From NCBI RefSeq assembly GCF_021531315.1, contig NZ_JAFBIQ010000001.1, forward strand, positions 124,001 to 188,000: DNA of 64,000 nucleotides, read 5' to 3'. A program made the translations under genes and the position numbers. This document shows positions 37,958 through 47,058 of the stretch, piece by piece. The stretch comes from Oscillibacter valericigenes (GTDB taxonomy: Bacteria; Bacillota; Clostridia; Oscillospirales; Oscillospiraceae). The notes under the pieces were generated by a model. That model made no database searches, was not told the DNA's origin, and saw only the letters and a program-made list of their open reading frames with translations. Numbering within the stretch: the stretch's first letter is position 1; each line of letters opens with the position of its first letter.

Positions 37958-39196
37958 TTATATCTCTTGCAAATACTCCGCCGCCGCTTCTCCGGCAGCT
38001 TTTCCGGTCGCCCATGCGATCTGCAAATTAAAGCCGCCTGTGTAGGCGTCCACATCGATTAGTTCGCCGGCAAAATACAACCCCATGATCTTCTTCGACG
38101 CCATGGTCCTTGGGTCGATCTCCCCGACCTTGACGCCGCCGGAGGTAATGATGGCATTCTCCACCGGCATAGGCTCCAAAATGTCGATGCTCCAGTGCTT
38201 GAGCAGTGTGCGCAGCGCGGCGCGCTGCTCGCGCGTGAGGTCATGCACTTTCTCGTGCGGCGGGATGCCGGAGCGCTCCACCGCCGCGGGAATGAGCTTT
38301 TGCGGCAGCAGCTCTCCGAGCGCGTTGCGAAAATCGCTGTTCGCGTGCTTCTGAAAATCCGACAGCAGGCGCTTATCAAGCTGCTGCTCGTCCAGCGCCG
38401 GCTTGAGGTCAAGCTCCAGGCGGTAGTGTTTTTTGTCAAAATGCCGCATGTGCGCCGAGGACGAGAGCACCAGCGGGCCGGACACACCGAAGTGGGTGAA
38501 GAGCATCTCGCCGAAATCGGTGTAGATCTTCTTCCCGTTTTCAAATACGCTCAGTCCCACATTCCGCAGGCTCAGCCCTTGCAGCGCCGCGCAGCCGTCC
38601 GCGCGCAGCGGAACGAGCGAACCGCTCAGCGGCGTGACCGTGTGGCCGAGCATCGCTGCCATGCGGTGTCCGTCGCCGGTCGAGCCTGTGCCGCGGTAGC
38701 TCACGCCGCCTGTCGAGAGCACGACCGCGCCCGCGCCGTAGGTCTGCTTTTCTCCCTTGACGCCGCAGACCGCGCCGTCCTCTTCCGTCAGCACACACAG
38801 CGCGCGGTCGCGCACAAGCGTGACGCGCAGCCTCTTCAGCTCCCGCTCCAGCGCGGCGGACACATCGAAGGCACGGTCCGACACAGGGAACACCCGCCGA
38901 CCGCGCTCGACCTTGAGCTGCATACCGAGCCCCTCAAAGAAGGCCATGGTGTCCCGCCCGTCGAAACGGGAAAAGGCCGAGTAGAGAAAGCGCCCGTTCT
39001 GCGGCACATTCGCCAGCAGCTCCTCGCAGCTTGCGTCGTTCGTCACATTGCAGCGGCCCTTGCCGGTGATGTTGAGCTTTTTTCCCAGCCGCTCATTCGG
39101 CTCGAGCAGCGTAACGGCGGCTCCGGCGCGCGCAGCGCAGATCGCCGCCATCATACCGGCGGCTCCGCCGCCGATCACCACAAGCTGTTTATTCAT
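37958..39196 (-). CDS. BaiN/HI0933-family NAD(P)/FAD-dependent oxidoreductase
   Basis: A 412-residue flavoprotein with the dinucleotide fold VVIGGGAAGMMAAI at the N-terminus, the family signature LGKKLNITGKGRCNVTN, STGGVSYRGTGSTGDGH near 185 and the C-terminal VKVGEIDPRTMASKKIMGLYFAGELIDVDAYTG region. The family includes BaiN of bile-acid metabolism, but most members, found in conserved operons next to cmk, have no proven substrate. The start at 39196 overlaps the RpiR-type regulator by eight bases. Confidence 0.92.
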   Translation of the reverse strand: MNKQLVVIGGGAAGMMAAICAARAGAAVTLLEPNERLGKKLNITGKGRCNVTNDASCEELLANVPQNGRFLYSAFSRFDGRDTMAFFEGLGMQLKVERGRRVFPVSDRAFDVSAALERELKRLRVTLVRDRALCVLTEEDGAVCGVKGEKQTYGAGAVVLSTGGVSYRGTGSTGDGHRMAAMLGHTVTPLSGSLVPLRADGCAALQGLSLRNVGLSVFENGKKIYTDFGEMLFTHFGVSGPLVLSSSAHMRHFDKKHYRLELDLKPALDEQQLDKRLLSDFQKHANSDFRNALGELLPQKLIPAAVERSGIPPHEKVHDLTREQRAALRTLLKHWSIDILEPMPVENAIITSGGVKVGEIDPRTMASKKIMGLYFAGELIDVDAYTGGFNLQIAWATGKAAGEAAAEYLQEI

Positions 39197-40052
39197 CTTC
39201 GACCTTGCCGAAAATGCCGAAGCGATCCCAGACATGCTCCAGCTCGCTGAAGGTCGCGGAGATGTCGGTCTCCTGCTTCTGTGCGGAGGCAAGGATCAGC
39301 GCGTTGAGCATACTCATCGGCGCGGCGAGCGAGTCGACGAACGAGATCATCTCGTTGCGCACCAGCAGCGAGCCGGAGGACATCTGATACACCGGCGACA
39401 TCTCACTGTCGGTCACGCCGATGATGGTCGCGCCGCGGTCCTTGGCGTACTGCACGGTCTTGAGCGCCAGCTCGGAATAACGCGGGAAGCAGATGGCAAT
39501 GACCACATCGCCCGGCCCCACGCGGAAGAGCTGATCAAAGGTGCCGGCCGCGCCGCCCTGCACCTGTGTTACATTGTCATAGATCAGACGGAAATAGAAA
39601 TTGAGGTAGCCCGCCAAAAACGATGAGGAGCGGAAGCCCACAATGTAGATGTGCTTCGCCTGCGCGATGATGTCTACCACCTGGCCGAACTCCGCACCGT
39701 CGGTCTGATCCATTGCCATGCGGATCTTCTCCATATCGCGCTGGAGCACATTGGTCACGAGGTCGCTGCCGCTCAGCTCGCCCTCCGACGCCTTGATGCG
39801 CTGGATGCTCGTGAGCTTGCCGCGGATCATCTCCTGCAGGGCGCGCTGCATACTCGGATAACCGTCGTAGCCGAGCTGCGTGGCAAAGCGCACCACAGTC
39901 GACTCGCTCACCTGCACAGTCTTGCCGAGGCGGCTCGCGGTCATGAAAGCAGCCTTGTCGTAATCCTCCAAAATAAAGCGGGCAATGAGCTTTTGCCCCT
40001 TGGAAAAGCTGCTCATATTTTTCTCGATGGTATGTAAGATATTTTTCGCCAT
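39189..40052 (-). CDS. MurR/RpiR-family transcriptional regulator
   Basis: A 287-residue regulator with an N-terminal RpiR helix-turn-helix (about 1-78; VSESTVVRFATQLGYDGYPSM) and a C-terminal SIS domain (about 115-260; VGFRSSSFLAGYLNF, GDVVIAICFPRYS) that binds a sugar phosphate. The start at 40052 has GTGAGGAAG before it. No sugar catabolic genes adjoin it; it sits between rluB and the flavoprotein, so its target is unclear. Confidence 0.9.
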   Translation of the reverse strand: MAKNILHTIEKNMSSFSKGQKLIARFILEDYDKAAFMTASRLGKTVQVSESTVVRFATQLGYDGYPSMQRALQEMIRGKLTSIQRIKASEGELSGSDLVTNVLQRDMEKIRMAMDQTDGAEFGQVVDIIAQAKHIYIVGFRSSSFLAGYLNFYFRLIYDNVTQVQGGAAGTFDQLFRVGPGDVVIAICFPRYSELALKTVQYAKDRGATIIGVTDSEMSPVYQMSSGSLLVRNEMISFVDSLAAPMSMLNALILASAQKQETDISATFSELEHVWDRFGIFGKVEDE

Positions 40053-40062
40053 GATCTCTTCC

Positions 40063-40773
40063 TCACTTCTCTTCCTCAAATGCGCGGACCTCGTCCGCGG
40101 TCAGCTCGCGCCAACTGCCCTCCGGCAGAGCGCCGAGCGATAAAGTATGCTCCCGCACACGCCGCAGGCGCTTGACATGAAGCCCAACGGCAGCACACAT
40201 CCGCCGAATCTGGCGGTTTTTTCCCTCGTGGATGGTGATGGACAGCTCTGCGGTCTCCTTCCCCTTACGCAGCATCCGCACCCTTGCGGGATCGATCGGC
40301 TCTCCATCGAGCGAGCGCAGCGCGGCGAGCCGCGCCGCCGCATTCTCGACCTCGCCCGCCACCGTGACCTCATAGGTCTTTTCGACCTCATGGCTCGGAT
40401 GCAGGATCCGCTGCGCCCAGGCCCCGTCGTTGGTGAAAAGCAGCAAGCCCTCGCTTTCAAGGTCCAGCCGCCCGACCGGATAGACGCGCGCGCCGCAGTC
40501 TGCGACCAGCTCCGCCGCCGTCAGGCGTCCCCGCTCGTCGCTGAGCGTGGTGACATAGCCGCGCGGCTTATTGAGCATCAGGTAGAGTCTGCGCTCCGAC
40601 GGCACGATGGGTACGCCGTCCACGCAGATCTCGTCCTTTTTCATGTCGGCGCTCTGCCCGACCGTCGCCGTCACACCGTTGACGCGCACACGCCCCGCGG
40701 CGATCCATTCCTCCGCCGTCCGGCGGGAGCACAGTCCCGCCGCGGCGATCAGCTTTTGTAAACGCTCCGCCAG
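40063..40773 (-). CDS. rluB: Pseudouridine synthase RluB/RsuA family
   Basis: A protein of about 236 residues with an N-terminal S4 RNA-binding domain (LQKLIAAAGLCSRR) and the pseudouridine synthase domain with catalytic Asp in VGRLDLESEGLLLFTNDG, plus HEGKNRQIRRM near the end. It modifies 23S (or 16S) rRNA. No ATG, GTG or TTG fits: the only in-frame ATG (40875) lies inside dacF. A CTG at 40773 has AGAGGTG seven bases upstream and gives the normal N-terminus AERLQKLI, so I place the start there. Confidence 0.88.
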   Translation of the reverse strand: MAERLQKLIAAAGLCSRRTAEEWIAAGRVRVNGVTATVGQSADMKKDEICVDGVPIVPSERRLYLMLNKPRGYVTTLSDERGRLTAAELVADCGARVYPVGRLDLESEGLLLFTNDGAWAQRILHPSHEVEKTYEVTVAGEVENAAARLAALRSLDGEPIDPARVRMLRKGKETAELSITIHEGKNRQIRRMCAAVGLHVKRLRRVREHTLSLGALPEGSWRELTADEVRAFEEEK

Positions 40774-40792
40774 TGCAAAGCACCTCTTTTCC

Positions 40793-41896
40793 TCAGCCTG
40801 TCCGGCCGAACAGCCGCTCAAACAGGCTCGGTTTTCTCTCCACCGCGACCGCCGCCGCGCAGACGAGCGGCACACGCCCCAGCTCGATCCCGTTCAGGGA
40901 GACCGTCAGCTCGCCGACTGTCTGCCCCGCCGCAAGCGGTGCGGTCAGATCCTCCGGCAGTCTGGCCGAGACTGCCAGCTCCTCCCCCGCCGTCAACGGA
41001 TAGAAGAAGCTCTCCCCTGCCGCCAGCGGCACACTTTCTTTCTCGCCGCCGTGCACCGGCGCGAGAACATATTCCTCGCCGCGCAAAACGGCACAGCGGC
41101 GCTCATAGGCGGCAAAGCCGTAGTCATACAGCGCCGCGTGATCCGCCCAATCCTCGCGGTCGCGGAGCGTCACAGCGATGAGCCGCAGCCCGCCGCGCTC
41201 GCAGCAGGTCACAAGCGTGCGGCCGGCCTTATCCGTATAGCCGGTCTTGAGACCGATGCAGCCCTCGAGCGAGGCGAGCAGCTTGTTGTGATTTCCCAGC
41301 ATCCGCTCGCCCACCGCCGCCGTTTTGGTCGAGGCGATGCGCGCAAAGGTCGGCTCGCGCATGGCGCAGGCCGCAAGGCGCGCCATGTCCAGCGCGCAGG
41401 AATAATGTCCCTGCGCGTCCAAGCCGCTCGGATTTTGAAACGCTGTGTGCGTCATGCCGAGTGCGGCGGCTTTTTCATTCATTTTCGCAACAAAGCGTTC
41501 TGTCCCGCCGCCGCAGTGGTCGGCGATGCACTCCGCCGCGTCGTTTCCCGACGGCAGCAGCAATCCGTAGAGCAAATCCTCCAGCGTCAGCACCTCGTCC
41601 GCGCGCAGATACATAGACGAGCCTTCCTTCAAGTGGTTTTGCTTTACAGTCACTTTGTCCGAAAGGCTCCCGCTCTCCAGCGCTACGAGCGCAGTCATGA
41701 TCTTCGTCGTGCTGGCGATGGCCAGCTCCCGCTCGATGTTCTCCCCTGCCAGCACCCGTCCGCTTTCGGCGTCGATTAATATGAACGCCTCCGCGCCGGT
41801 GCGCGGCGCGCTCTGCGCCGCGGCGCAGTCCACACAGCCGAGCAGGCTGCACACAGCCAGCAGAAAAGCTGTCCTCTGCCGCACGAAATGCTTCAA
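40793..41896 (-). CDS. dacF: D-alanyl-D-alanine carboxypeptidase (DacF type)
   Basis: A 367-residue penicillin-binding protein. The signal sequence (about 1-27) contains LLGC, which could be a lipobox, or be cut later at CAAAQSA. The serine-protease set is complete: ASTTK (nucleophile Ser), SGN in LLPSGND, and KTG in GLKTGYTDKAG. A C-terminal beta domain follows and the protein ends with a basic amphipathic helix. It trims pentapeptides in the cell wall or spore cortex. It lies in a run with the sporulation genes DUF2953 and ytfJ, in keeping with DacF. Confidence 0.92.
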   Translation of the reverse strand: MKHFVRQRTAFLLAVCSLLGCVDCAAAQSAPRTGAEAFILIDAESGRVLAGENIERELAIASTTKIMTALVALESGSLSDKVTVKQNHLKEGSSMYLRADEVLTLEDLLYGLLLPSGNDAAECIADHCGGGTERFVAKMNEKAAALGMTHTAFQNPSGLDAQGHYSCALDMARLAACAMREPTFARIASTKTAAVGERMLGNHNKLLASLEGCIGLKTGYTDKAGRTLVTCCERGGLRLIAVTLRDREDWADHAALYDYGFAAYERRCAVLRGEEYVLAPVHGGEKESVPLAAGESFFYPLTAGEELAVSARLPEDLTAPLAAGQTVGELTVSLNGIELGRVPLVCAAAVAVERKPSLFERLFGRTG

Positions 41897-41940
41897 CCTT
41901 CGTCACCCTTTTTCTCAGAATGACATCAGTATGCCCGCAT

Positions 41941-42342
41941 TTACACGAATTCTTTCTCTTCCTTTTTCCGGCTGAAAAAGCCCTCCATGCGGTCGATGAG
42001 CTGCGGCGCCATCTCCAGCACGCGGTCGACCGTCGCCGTCGCAGGGACGGCCACCGGCATGATGCGCGTCTGTCCGTCCTTGATGACGAGGAAGGCCACG
42101 GGATCGATTTTCACGCCGGCACCCGCGCCGCCGCCGAAACGCTCGCCGGGCTGACCGTAGGTGCCGCCGCCGCTGCCGAAACCGAAGCTCATGCGGGAGA
42201 TCGGGATGAGCGTCACGCCGTCCGGCGTGGTGATCGGCTCGCCGATGATCTCGTTGGAGTCCACCATCTCGCGGATCTTCTCCATCGTGCTGCCCATCAT
42301 CTCGGTCAAGGGATTTTTCTCCTTGTTTTCCATGTTTTCCAT
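41941..42342 (-). CDS. ytfJ: GerW/YtfJ-family sporulation protein
   Basis: A 133-residue protein with the YtfJ signature: IIGEPITTPDGVTLIPISRMSFGFGSGGG and a Gly-rich GGGAGAGVKIDPVAFLV block. In Bacillus, GerW (YtfJ) is needed for spore germination with L-alanine. I start at MENMENKEK (42342) with AAGGAAG before it; an internal ATG three codons later is possible. It is 14 bases after the DUF2953 gene, the same pairing as ytfI-ytfJ in Bacillus. Confidence 0.93.
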   Translation of the reverse strand: MENMENKEKNPLTEMMGSTMEKIREMVDSNEIIGEPITTPDGVTLIPISRMSFGFGSGGGTYGQPGERFGGGAGAGVKIDPVAFLVIKDGQTRIMPVAVPATATVDRVLEMAPQLIDRMEGFFSRKKEEKEFV

Positions 42343-42356
42343 GATGATCTTCCTTT

Positions 42357-43031
42357 CTATGCTGTCCGTTTTTCGGTTTTTTCCGTTTCCTTCACCGCAG
42401 ATGTCGCTGTCGGCTGAGGGTCGTTTTGGTGCGCCCTGCGATAACGCAGGAACCATCTTCTCACCGGCATCGCCAGCGTGAGAAGGATCGCAAGCAGGTC
42501 GCACACACGCAGCGACACGCCGACCGTCCCCTTCGCGCTCGTTTCACTTTTCTCAAAGTCCGTGCCGAGATAGATGGAGGGCTTTGGGATATCAAACAGC
42601 TCCTCTAAATTCGGCATCAGCGTCCACAGCGCCGCATTCGCGTAGCCGTAGGTCTGTGCCACCTCGGCGGGATCGCCGCCCGCAAAGACGACGCTGAGCT
42701 CCAGCGGGTCGATGCGCGTGCGCTTGCAGGTGCGGCGGAGCGTCCGCTTCAAGGCGTTCAGCATCGTCCTCGCAAGGTCGCGCCACTCGGCAAAGCTGAG
42801 CTTCGGCAGCTTACGCTGCCTTGCCGCCTTCGGTTTTTCCTCCGTTTGCGGCATTTTTTCGGCTTCGTTTGTTTTTTCTGTTTTCTTTTTCGGCAGGATC
42901 GTCCGCTTGACCGGACCGACGCGCAGCCGCACGCACAGCGTCTCGCCGAAATCGACGACCACGCCCACACGCAGGAGCAGGAGGAGCAGCAAAATGAGCA
43001 AAACGATGCCGATGCTCTTCAGCGCCGTCAT
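42357..43031 (-). CDS. DUF2953 membrane protein (YtfI-like)
   Basis: A 224-residue protein with one N-terminal TM (about 5-22, Leu-rich), a Lys/Glu-rich linker (about 45-75), and the DUF2953 core, which includes VVFAGGDPAEVAQTYGYANA and a second hydrophobic segment near 185-200. DUF2953 proteins such as YtfI occur in spore formers beside ytfJ. Start at 43031 with GGAGGGGG ahead. Role unknown. Confidence 0.88.
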   Translation of the reverse strand: MTALKSIGIVLLILLLLLLLRVGVVVDFGETLCVRLRVGPVKRTILPKKKTEKTNEAEKMPQTEEKPKAARQRKLPKLSFAEWRDLARTMLNALKRTLRRTCKRTRIDPLELSVVFAGGDPAEVAQTYGYANAALWTLMPNLEELFDIPKPSIYLGTDFEKSETSAKGTVGVSLRVCDLLAILLTLAMPVRRWFLRYRRAHQNDPQPTATSAVKETEKTEKRTA

Positions 43032-43067
43032 GGTCAAGCCCCCTCCCATTTGCGTTTCTCCGCGCTT

Positions 43068-43694
43068 TTATTCCTTCTCTACGTCCGTTTCGCCCTCCGC
43101 GGCGGCGGTGAGCTGCGCGGGATCAAGGATCGCGCCGTCCGCGTCCAGCCGAAGCTGTCCGTCCGCCTCAAGCCCCGGCATCTCCGGCAACTCCTCGAGC
43201 GAGCTCAAATGAAAGACGCGCAGAAATTCCTTCGTCGTGCGGTAGAGTCGGGGCCGCCCCGGCACCTGAAGCCTGCCGCATTCCTCAATGAGCCCGCGCT
43301 CCTGCAAAAGCCCCATCGTGTACGAGCTGTCCACCCCGCGCACTTGGTCGACATAGGCGCGGGTGGTCGGCTGATAGTATGCGATGATGGTCAGCACCTC
43401 CAGCGCGGGCTGGGAGAGCTTGGCGGGCTTTCGGATCTCAAACGCCTTGCGGATAATGTCCGCGTAATCCGGCGCGGAGCAGAGCTGCCAGCAATCCTCC
43501 ATGCGCACAAGGCGGATGCCGCGGCGTTCATAGGCGTAATAGTCGCCCAACTCCTGCAGGACCTGCTCGGCGGTCGGCTTGTCCAGTCCGAGCGCAAGGC
43601 AGATGCGGTCGATATTCACCGGCTCGCCGGCGGCAAAGAGGATGCCCTCCATCGCCGAGCGAACCTCGTGTAAATCCATTGTTTCCAAAGCCAT
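43068..43694 (-). CDS. scpB: Segregation and condensation protein B
   Basis: A 208-residue winged-helix protein with MEGILFAAGEPV near the N-terminus and the ALEVLTIIAYYQPTTRAYVDQVRGVDS block near 115-140. ScpB dimers bind ScpA and SMC in the condensin complex that organises the chromosome. The start at 43694 has TGAGGAT before it and follows the scpA stop by seven bases. An acidic tail ends the protein. Confidence 0.95.
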   Translation of the reverse strand: MALETMDLHEVRSAMEGILFAAGEPVNIDRICLALGLDKPTAEQVLQELGDYYAYERRGIRLVRMEDCWQLCSAPDYADIIRKAFEIRKPAKLSQPALEVLTIIAYYQPTTRAYVDQVRGVDSSYTMGLLQERGLIEECGRLQVPGRPRLYRTTKEFLRVFHLSSLEELPEMPGLEADGQLRLDADGAILDPAQLTAAAEGETDVEKE

Positions 43695-43701
43695 ACGATC
43701 C

Positions 43702-44487
43702 TCACAATGTAAAAGTTTCCGGCGCGTTCTTCTCGCAGTCCACCGTGCAGTCCGTTTCGCCGCCCGCAAGACGGATCACGCTTGCACGGCACAGCTCCAG
43801 CACCGCCATAAAGGTCGCCACGATCTCGCTGCGGCTCTTCGCCCCGCGGAAGAGCAGCAAAAAGCGCGTGATGCCGTAGTGCTTGAGCCGCTGCACGATC
43901 TCGCCCGCCTTGTCGGAGACCGAGTACGGCTCGCGCTGAACGATCTGCTCGAAGGCCGCGCGCGGCGGCAGGGCCAGCTTCTCCGCGCGGTCGAAGATCG
44001 ACTGCATGGCAAGCACAAGGTCAGCCTTCTCGTGGTCGTATTCATAAATTTTCCCGCGCTCCATCGGCTCGGGATTCTTCGTCATCGTATTGCGCCCAAA
44101 CTCGCTCATCGGCCCCAGCGTTTCCGTCAGCGTGCGGATGCGCAGATAGGTGTCCTTTTGCTGTCGCTCCTTCAAGGATGCGATGAGCTGCTCCATCTCG
44201 CTCTGCGCCTCTTCATCCTCAATAGACAGCAGCATCCGCGTTTTGATGTACATCAAATGCGCCGCCATCGTGATGAATTCGCTCGCCACCTCAAGGTCAA
44301 GCTGCTTGCGCTGCTCGAGATAGGCAAGGTACTGCTCTAAAATGAGCGCGATGGGGATGTCCTGTATTTCGATCTTATTTTTTGAGAGCAGGAACAAAAT
44401 GAGGTCGAGCGGGCCTTCAAAGTCTTGCAGCTCCTCCGCCGAGCGCTCATGCACCACGCCCTCGAGCTTGAAAATAGGGTTGTCCAT
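43702..44487 (-). CDS. scpA: Segregation and condensation protein A (kleisin)
   Basis: A 261-residue kleisin bridging the SMC heads. The family start is clear: FEGPLDLILFLLSKNKIEIQDIPIALI, followed by the long helical region with MAAHLMYIKTRMLL and a C-terminal winged helix (about 190-261). It is followed by scpB seven bases away and preceded by the M50 protease gene, a standard Firmicute order. Confidence 0.95.
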   Translation of the reverse strand: MDNPIFKLEGVVHERSAEELQDFEGPLDLILFLLSKNKIEIQDIPIALILEQYLAYLEQRKQLDLEVASEFITMAAHLMYIKTRMLLSIEDEEAQSEMEQLIASLKERQQKDTYLRIRTLTETLGPMSEFGRNTMTKNPEPMERGKIYEYDHEKADLVLAMQSIFDRAEKLALPPRAAFEQIVQREPYSVSDKAGEIVQRLKHYGITRFLLLFRGAKSRSEIVATFMAVLELCRASVIRLAGGETDCTVDCEKNAPETFTL

Positions 44488-44508
44488 GAAAGAAACTCTC
44501 CGTTTTCC

Positions 44509-45192
44509 TTACGATAGAATCCAGTTCACCAAAAATGCGAACACGCCGTCAATGGCTGTGCTGAGCACGCTATCGCCCACGCCGAGCCAAACCAGCACAA
44601 GCAGCACGACCATGCCGTATTTTTCGTAGCGCATGAGCGTCTCATACGCCCGATCCGGCAGAAAGGCAAAGAGCACCTTCGAGCCGTCGAGCGGCGAGAT
44701 GGGGATAAGATTGAAAAGCCCCAAGCCAACGCTCAAATACGCCGTCGTAATCAGAAAGTTGAACAGCAGCTCACTCCGGTACGCACCGCCAGTAAGCGTG
44801 AAAAACGGTTTTGCGCAGAAAAGCGCTAGAACCGCCAATACGAAATTCGATACCGGCCCAGCCAGCGCCGTGAGCGCCATGCCCTGCTTGGGCTTTTTGA
44901 AATAGCGCATATCCACCGGCACCGGCTTTGCCCAGCCGAAGCCGAGCAAAAGCATACACGCAAGGCCCACCCAGTCGATGTGGTGCAGCGGGCTAAGGCT
45001 CAGCCGATGCTCCCGTTTCGCGGTCGGATCTCCGAGCGCGTAGGCCGCGAGGCCGTGACAGGTCTCGTGGACCGTCAGGCATAAAAAGACGGCGATCAAA
45101 CGCATCAGCGCTGACAGCATTGCCGAAAGATCAAGTGAATTCCAAAGATCAGTAAGCGTCCCCAACGCAATCTCTCCTGCGAAAAAATTCAT
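44509..45192 (-). CDS. M50 site-2-protease-like membrane metallopeptidase
   Basis: A 227-residue rhomboid-free S2P homologue with about six TMs. The zinc motif HETCH (HEXXH) is in CLTVHETCHGLAAYALGD and the third ligand Asp in NLIPISPLDGSKVL. Such short forms resemble YwhC/SpoIVFB-type proteases next to scpA. I start at MNFFAGE (45192) because the predicted promoter's -10 lies between this ATG and the upstream ATG at 45240, which would therefore not be in the transcript. It leads the long unit ending at ispH-S1. Confidence 0.9.
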   Translation of the reverse strand: MNFFAGEIALGTLTDLWNSLDLSAMLSALMRLIAVFLCLTVHETCHGLAAYALGDPTAKREHRLSLSPLHHIDWVGLACMLLLGFGWAKPVPVDMRYFKKPKQGMALTALAGPVSNFVLAVLALFCAKPFFTLTGGAYRSELLFNFLITTAYLSVGLGLFNLIPISPLDGSKVLFAFLPDRAYETLMRYEKYGMVVLLVLVWLGVGDSVLSTAIDGVFAFLVNWILS

Positions 45193-45223
45193 CTTTGGGC
45201 GCTCTCGCCCGATAAGTTTATTT

Positions 45224-45252
45224 ATTATAGCATTTTTCATGCACCTTTACAA
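45224..45252 (-). promoter_or_regulatory. SigA-type promoter of the M50-scpAB-...-ispH unit
   Basis: TTGTAA (45247-45252) and a perfect TATAAT (45224-45229) are 17 bases apart on the minus strand. This decides the start of the M50 gene. Confidence 0.72.
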
Positions 45253-45320
45253 GGATTTTTGCAATTTTTATTGCATCTTCCCTGCAAAAATAAAGCTCCG
45301 CTTTTTCGTCGTTCTGCACA

Positions 45321-45354
45321 AAGAAAAGAGACCGGACAGTTGTCCGATCTCTTT
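45321..45354 (-). terminator. Terminator after tsf
   Basis: AAAGAGATCGGACA pairs with TGTCCGGTCTCTTT, followed by TCTTT on the minus strand. Confidence 0.82.
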
Positions 45355-45374
45355 GTCATTTTTTCTGTGGAGCC

Positions 45375-46292
45375 TTAGCCCTTGATCATGGAAGCGATCT
45401 CAGCCGCGAAGTCTTCCTGCTTCTTCTCGATACCCTCGCCCTTCTCAAAGCGGACGGCGTCGACAAATTCGAGCTTACCGCCGAGCTTCTTGGCGGCGTC
45501 AGCGATATACTGCTCGACCGTGCCGGTGAACACATCGCCGCGGACGAACTCCTGCTGGAGCAGGCAGTTCTCGGAATAGAACTTGTTGAGCTTGCCCATG
45601 ACGATCTTCTCACGGACCTGCTCGGGCTTGCTGGCCATCTTGGGATCGTTGGCCATTTGGGCCATCATGATCTTCTTCTCCTCGTCGAGAATGTCCTGAG
45701 AGACCTGGCTCTTGTCCCAGAAGCGGGGGTTGAGCGCCGCGATCTGCATGGCGACATCCTTAGCGATCTCGCTGGCGTCGATGCCGCCGTCGACCTTGAA
45801 GTTGACGAGCACACCGATCTTGCCGCCGGCATGGATATAGGGCGTGGAAGCATTCTCAGAGAAGCGCGCAAAGCGGCGGACCTGAATGTTCTCGCCGATG
45901 ACGAGAACCATCTCCTGACGCTCCTGCTCAACGGTACGGCCGTTGCCGTAGGGCGCGGCCATGAGAGCCTCGAGATCCTTGGGGTTTTCCTTGGCGACGA
46001 CATCGGCGACGCCCTTGACAAAGGCCTGGAACTTCTCGTTCTTGCCGACGAAGTCGGTCTCGGCATTGACCTCGACCACGACGCCCACGCCGTCAACGAC
46101 GGTGGCGTAGGCCATGCCCTCGGCGGCAACGCGGCCTGCCTTCTTCGCGGAGGCGGCAAGGCCCTTCTCGCGCAGGTACTCGATCGCCTTGTCGATGTTG
46201 CCGTCGCACTCGGCGAGCGCCTTCTTGCAGTCCATCATGCCCACGCCGGTCAGTTCACGCAGGTTCTTTACATCAGCAGCACTAATAGCCAT
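45375..46292 (-). CDS. tsf: Elongation factor Ts
   Basis: A 305-residue nucleotide-exchange factor for EF-Tu. The N-terminal UBA-like domain has LRELTGVGMMDCKKAL, then EGMAYA and the EVNAETDFVGKNEKF core, which are hallmark motifs. The second subdomain is full length. It follows rpsB by 22 bases and is ended by a terminator, so rpsB-tsf is a two-gene unit. Confidence 0.98.
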   Translation of the reverse strand: MAISAADVKNLRELTGVGMMDCKKALAECDGNIDKAIEYLREKGLAASAKKAGRVAAEGMAYATVVDGVGVVVEVNAETDFVGKNEKFQAFVKGVADVVAKENPKDLEALMAAPYGNGRTVEQERQEMVLVIGENIQVRRFARFSENASTPYIHAGGKIGVLVNFKVDGGIDASEIAKDVAMQIAALNPRFWDKSQVSQDILDEEKKIMMAQMANDPKMASKPEQVREKIVMGKLNKFYSENCLLQQEFVRGDVFTGTVEQYIADAAKKLGGKLEFVDAVRFEKGEGIEKKQEDFAAEIASMIKG

Positions 46293-46314
46293 ATTCTTGT
46301 CCTCCTTGTAAAAA

Positions 46315-47058
46315 TCAGGCTTCCGCCTCAGCCTCGCCCTCGGCCTTTTCCGCCGCGGCTTCCTCGGTGACCTCGCCCTGCTTGCCCTCGATCATGGCGT
46401 TGGCCATCACGGAGGCGATGAGCTTGATGGCGCGGATGGCGTCATCATTGCCGGGGATGGGATAGTCGATCTCGTCGGGATCGCAGTTGGTATCGGCGAT
46501 GGCGACAACGGGAATACCGAGCTTGTGGGCCTCAGCGATGGCGTTGCGCTCCTTGCGGGTATCGACGATGAACAGCGCGCCGGGCAGCTTCTTCATGTCC
46601 TTCACGCCGCCGAGGTACTTCTCGAGCTTCTCGATCTCGCCGAGGTGCTTCATAACTTCCTTCTTGGGCAGCATATCGAAAGTGCCGTCCGCCTGCATGG
46701 TCTTGAGCTGGTTGAGGCGGTCCACGCGGGTGCGCATGGTCTTGAAGTTGGTCATCATGCCGCCGAGCCAGCGGGCATTGACATAATACATATTGCAGCG
46801 CAGAGCCTCGTCGCGGATAGCCTCCTGCGCCTGCTTCTTGGTGCCCACAAACAGCAGGGACTGGCCGTTCTCGGAGATGCTACGAACGAAGTTATAGGCC
46901 TCCTCGAGCTTCTTGACGGTCTTTTGCAGGTCGATGATATAGATGCCGTTGCGCTCCGTGTAGATGTAGGGAGCCATTTTGGGGTTCCAGCGGCGGGTCT
47001 GATGACCGAAGTGGACGCCTGCCTCGAGCAGGGCTTTCATGGATACGACATTTGCCAT
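46315..47058 (-). CDS. rpsB: 30S ribosomal protein S2
   Basis: A 247-residue ribosomal protein. The start [25 protein letters not shown] (given here in part: [16 protein letters not shown]), [13 protein letters not shown] and [19 protein letters not shown] are diagnostic. The Glu/Ala-rich tail is common in Clostridia. The AGGAG motif is about 13 bases from the ATG, longer than usual, which may matter for leader-based control. Confidence 0.98.
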   Translation of the reverse strand: MANVVSMKALLEAGVHFGHQTRRWNPKMAPYIYTERNGIYIIDLQKTVKKLEEAYNFVRSISENGQSLLFVGTKKQAQEAIRDEALRCNMYYVNARWLGGMMTNFKTMRTRVDRLNQLKTMQADGTFDMLPKKEVMKHLGEIEKLEKYLGGVKDMKKLPGALFIVDTRKERNAIAEAHKLGIPVVAIADTNCDPDEIDYPIPGNDDAIRAIKLIASVMANAMIEGKQGEVTEEAAAEKAEGEAEAEA

